In this document: positions 7,109-9,090 of the stretch, one piece after another
Layout of the letters: every line of letters starts with the position of its first letter
Numbering within the stretch: the first letter of the stretch is position 1
DNA from: Thermomicrobiaceae bacterium
GTDB taxonomy: Bacteria > Chloroflexota > Chloroflexia > Thermomicrobiales > Thermomicrobiaceae
NCBI GenBank assembly: GCA_025966355.1
Contig: JAICWZ010000047.1
Location: forward strand, 1-9,090
DNA length: 9,090 nucleotides
Reading direction: 5' to 3'
Position numbers and translations under genes: made by a program
The notes under the pieces: generated by a model
What the model saw: only the letters and a program-made list of their open reading frames with translations
Told to the model about the DNA's origin: nothing
Databases searched by the model: none

Positions 7109-8401
7109 ATGACGCTGATGCCGGTCGCGACGTCACGGCGTGGATGGAGCTTGCTGCCTTCGGACGCGACATCCGATGCGGGTATCCTGATCGCCGCACG
7201 CGGCGTGCGTGCTTTTGGCGATGGCTTCGTCAGCGTCCTCTTACCGGTCTATCTCACCGAACTCGGCTTCTCCAGCATCCGGATCGGCGCGATCAGCACC
7301 GCGACGCTGGTCGGTTCGGCGGCGCTTACCTTGCTTGTCGGCCTGTTCGCCTTCCGTCTGCAGCGACGGCGGCTGCTCATCGCCGCCACGCTGCTGATGA
7401 TCGCGACCGGCGTCGGTTTCACCGTGGTCCACGCCTTCTGGCCGCTGATGCTGGTCGCGTTGGTTGGCACGCTCAATCCATCGGCCGGCGACGTCAGCGT
7501 CTTTCTGCCGCTGGAGCAGACGCTGATCCCGCAAACGGTGAGCGACCGGCAGCGAACGTCGCTCTTCGCGCGCTACGGACTGATTGCCTCGCTGATCGGT
7601 GCGGTCGGGGCACTCTTCGCCAGTGTTCCCGGCATCATCTCCGATCACTCAGCCGTCAGCCTGCGCCATCTCCTGCAGGCGACGTTTCTGCTCTATGGCC
7701 TGCTCGCGGTGATTGCCCTGCTTCTCTATCGTCGCCTGTCTCCGGCGGTCGAGCGTGAGGCGCACGCGGTCGCGACGCCGCTGAAAGAATCGAAGCGGAT
7801 CGTCTACACGCTGGCGGCGCTCTTCAGTCTCGATTCGCTCGGCGATGGATTTGTGGTGCAGTCGCTGTTGGCCCTCTGGCTCTTCAATCGCTTCGATCTC
7901 TCCGTGACGACCGCCGCGACGATCTTCTTCTGGTCGGGTGTCTTTTCGGCGCTGTCGTATCTGGTCGCGGTTCGATTGGCCGATCGCTTTGGCCTGGTGA
8001 AGACGATGGTCTTCACGCACCTGCCGGCGCAGATCGCGCTCATCCTGACGCCGTTCATGCCGACGCTCTGGCTCGCGATCGTTCTGCTCTTGATTCGAGC
8101 GATGCTCTCGCAGATGGATGTTCCGACGCGCAATTCGTATGTCATGGCGATCGTGACGCCGGCCGAGCGCCCGGCGGCCGCCAGCGTCACATCAGTGCCG
8201 CGGAGCCTCGCCTCCGCCTCGACACCGCTCCTTTCCGGCTACCTGCTGGGTGTGAGCGTCTTCGGCTGGCCGCTCGTCATCTGCGGCGTGCTCAAGAGCA
8301 CCTACGATCTGCTCACGTTAGCGCTCTTCTCGAAGGTCAAGCCACCCGAAGAGGTGGAGCGGCGCTCGGGCGCCGGACGATCGGAGCCACATGGCGGATG
8401 A
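7109..8401 (+). CDS. Major facilitator superfamily (MFS) transporter
   Basis: Predicted 12-helix secondary transporter of the inner membrane (430 residues). The ATG is preceded by AAGGAAGGGG with a 5 nt gap. Hydrophobic segments run from about residue 36 to 207 (six-helix half one) and about 232 to 408 (half two). They are joined by a charged central loop (208-231, containing REAHAVATPLKESKR). The MFS motif A is degenerate after helix 2 (FRLQRRRLL, 82-90) and better kept in half two (VRLADRFGLVKTM, 288-300). The halves mirror each other: GDGFV occurs at 37-41 and 245-249. GDVSVFLPLEQTLIP (127-141) corresponds to MDVPTRNSYVMAIVTP (336-351), each followed by a short charged stretch. The tail after 410 is hydrophilic and probably cytoplasmic. 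Substrate is unknown: drug, sugar and metabolite exporters all share this fold. Divergence from the mannosidase gene gives a weak hint of a sugar-related role. Confidence 0.9.
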   Translation: MTLMPVATSRRGWSLLPSDATSDAGILIAARGVRAFGDGFVSVLLPVYLTELGFSSIRIGAISTATLVGSAALTLLVGLFAFRLQRRRLLIAATLLMIATGVGFTVVHAFWPLMLVALVGTLNPSAGDVSVFLPLEQTLIPQTVSDRQRTSLFARYGLIASLIGAVGALFASVPGIISDHSAVSLRHLLQATFLLYGLLAVIALLLYRRLSPAVEREAHAVATPLKESKRIVYTLAALFSLDSLGDGFVVQSLLALWLFNRFDLSVTTAATIFFWSGVFSALSYLVAVRLADRFGLVKTMVFTHLPAQIALILTPFMPTLWLAIVLLLIRAMLSQMDVPTRNSYVMAIVTPAERPAAASVTSVPRSLASASTPLLSGYLLGVSVFGWPLVICGVLKSTYDLLTLALFSKVKPPEEVERRSGAGRSEPHGG

Positions 8402-8407
8402 TGGGGG

Positions 8408-8436
8408 TTGACGGGGTGGAAAAGAGTTGCTATTGT
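8408..8436 (+). promoter_or_regulatory. Predicted sigma70-type promoter of the second binding-protein gene
   Basis: TTGACG (8408-8413, five of six consensus bases) lies 17 nt before TATTGT (8431-8436, four of six). It begins 7 nt after the MFS stop codon, so the binding-protein gene can be transcribed separately from the MFS gene. The start would be near 8443, leaving a leader of about 137 nt. This is a consensus match only. Confidence 0.5.
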
Positions 8437-8487
8437 ATGAACAAGCAGATGACTTAGTCTAACGTGTTCGCCTGCCGCGCTGCCGCC

Positions 8488-8547
8488 GGTGAACCGCGTA
8501 TCCATATCGATACGTTCACCTGGTCGGGATACAACGCCTACCCAGGT
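8488..8547 (+). promoter_or_regulatory. Two overlapping, mutually exclusive stem-loops in the 5' leader of the second binding-protein gene
   Basis: Stem A pairs GGTGAA (8488-8493) with TTCACC (8515-8520) and CGTATC (8497-8502) with GATACG (8509-8514). It has a 3-nt bulge (8494-8496) and a 6-nt loop (8503-8508). Stem B pairs ACCTGG (8518-8523) with CCAGGT (8542-8547). Bases 8518-8520 belong to both, so the full stems cannot form together. Stem B ends 21 nt before the ribosome site. A regulatory switch or a simple mRNA-stabilising hairpin are both possible. No known riboswitch class was recognised and no T-tract follows stem B. Confidence 0.4.
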
Positions 8548-8568
8548 TGAATTGACTATGTCTACATT

Positions 8569-8574
8569 GAGGAG
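8569..8574 (+). promoter_or_regulatory. Shine-Dalgarno GAGGAG selecting the ATG at 8580
   Basis: GAGGAG lies 5 nt before the ATG at 8580. A nearer ATG at 8575 touches the ribosome site and opens a frame that closes within about 16 codons. The later in-frame ATG at 8619 has no purine-rich site in front of it. The ATG at 8580 is therefore the best start. Confidence 0.7.
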
Positions 8575-8579
8575 ATGAG

Positions 8580-9090
8580 ATGGGAGAGCAAGACCGGGTT
8601 CGGGCATTCGGCGTTCGGATGAGTCGTCGTGGTTTTCTCGGCGTGAGCCTCGCAGGTGGAAGCGTGCTGCTCGGCTCATTGCTGAGCGCCTGTGGTGGCG
8701 GCTCTGATTCGACGGCCACGAGTGGCGCCTCGTCGACCCAGGCGAGCAGCGGAGCGCAGCCGACGACCTCGTCGACGTCATCGTCAGCGAGTCCTGCGAG
8801 TGGCGCCGCGACGGCATCCGCAAGCGGTGGTGCGACGGCCGCGTCCGGTGGGGGCACGGTCAAGAAGGGCGGCACCTATTCGAATTTCGCCGCCGCCAGC
8901 CCGCCGAGTCTCGATCCGTTCGCGAGCGGCAGCCAGGGCCAATCAGAGTTTTCGGCGTTCTCGTACAGTCGTCTGTACATGTTGAAGTCCGGCCCGGGCG
9001 TGGCCAAAGGGTCTATTGCCGTCGTGCCGGACGCCGCGGCCAAGGCCGAAGCGTCGCCGGACGGCCTGACCTACACCATCACGTTGCGCG
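8580..9090 (+). CDS. ABC transporter substrate-binding protein, family 5, Tat-exported lipoprotein (3'-truncated by window edge)
   Basis: The frame is open from the ATG at 8580 to the window end (170 complete codons plus one base). The N-terminus carries a twin-arginine signal: SRRGFLG at residues 15-21, a hydrophobic core (VSLAGGSVLLGSLL, 22-35) and a lipobox LSAC with C38 as the predicted lipidated residue. A Ser/Thr/Ala/Gly linker follows from about 39 to 95. The mature domain then begins KKGGTYSNFAAASPPSLDPF and continues with YSRLY, VVPDAAAKAEASPDGLTYTITLR. This is the characteristic opening of SBP_bac_5 domains (LDP, then PDAA.. E.SPDGLTYT.TLR). The protein should be folded in the cytoplasm, exported by Tat and anchored to the outer face of the membrane. 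Ligand is unknown. Its permease partners are not in the window and may follow downstream. It has its own promoter and a structured leader. Confidence 0.9.
   Translation, partial: MGEQDRVRAFGVRMSRRGFLGVSLAGGSVLLGSLLSACGGGSDSTATSGASSTQASSGAQPTTSSTSSSASPASGAATASASGGATAASGGGTVKKGGTYSNFAAASPPSLDPFASGSQGQSEFSAFSYSRLYMLKSGPGVAKGSIAVVPDAAAKAEASPDGLTYTITLR

Noticed and set aside
8575..8622. ATG at 8575 as start of the second binding protein or of a leader peptide
   Set aside because: It directly abuts the Shine-Dalgarno and its frame terminates after about 15 codons. The ATG at 8580 has proper spacing and leads into the Tat signal.
8302..8875. Minus-strand frames across the MFS 3' end and the second binding-protein gene
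   Set aside because: They are antisense to the lipoprotein signal and linker, which are unmistakable on the plus strand, and have no family motif or credible ribosome site.
1..9090. CRISPR array, tRNA/rRNA genes, prophage or transposase genes, defence systems
   Set aside because: No regularly spaced repeats, cloverleaf-like segments or mobile/defence protein motifs were seen on either strand; coding space is fully accounted for by transport and glycosidase genes.

Overview
The window is GC-rich, densely coded bacterial chromosomal DNA. The organism is most likely a Chloroflexota bacterium of the Thermomicrobia/Sphaerobacter type. This is an inference from three things. The substrate-binding proteins carry long Ser/Thr/Gly/Ala linkers. 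The one visible N-terminus is a twin-arginine lipoprotein signal. An intergenic space holds back-to-back palindromic hairpins ending in CCCTAC. No rRNA or other taxonomic marker gene is present.

Layout: (1) 1-3580, plus strand: the 3' part of a family 5 (peptide/oligosaccharide type) ABC substrate-binding protein, then DppB/OppB-type and DppC/OppC-type permeases. These are closely spaced and read as one operon whose promoter lies off the left edge; no ATPase gene follows. (2) 3581-3718: a 138 bp convergent intergenic space packed with hairpins, including two inverted copies of a REP-like unit whose stems covary. (3) 3719-6913, minus strand: a full-length 1064-residue GH38 alpha-mannosidase of the Ams1/MAN2C1 size class, with its zinc and nucleophile motifs intact and no signal peptide. 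(4) 6914-7108: a divergent promoter region. (5) 7109-8401, plus strand: an MFS permease with strong internal pseudo-symmetry. (6) 8402-8579: a promoter and a structured 5' leader. (7) 8580-9090, plus strand: the first 170 residues of a second family 5 binding protein, a Tat-exported lipoprotein, cut by the right edge.

A plausible joint role is uptake of oligosaccharides or glycosylated peptides by the ABC transporter, cytoplasmic trimming of alpha-mannose by the GH38 enzyme, and sugar or product transport by the MFS protein. This rests on proximity: the mannosidase is transcribed towards the transporter operon and shares no transcript with it. I see no CRISPR array, tRNA, rRNA, integrase, transposase or toxin-antitoxin pair. 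Most of the window is ordinary metabolic and transport DNA. The covarying hairpin pair at 3643-3691 is the clearest structure that gene annotation does not explain.
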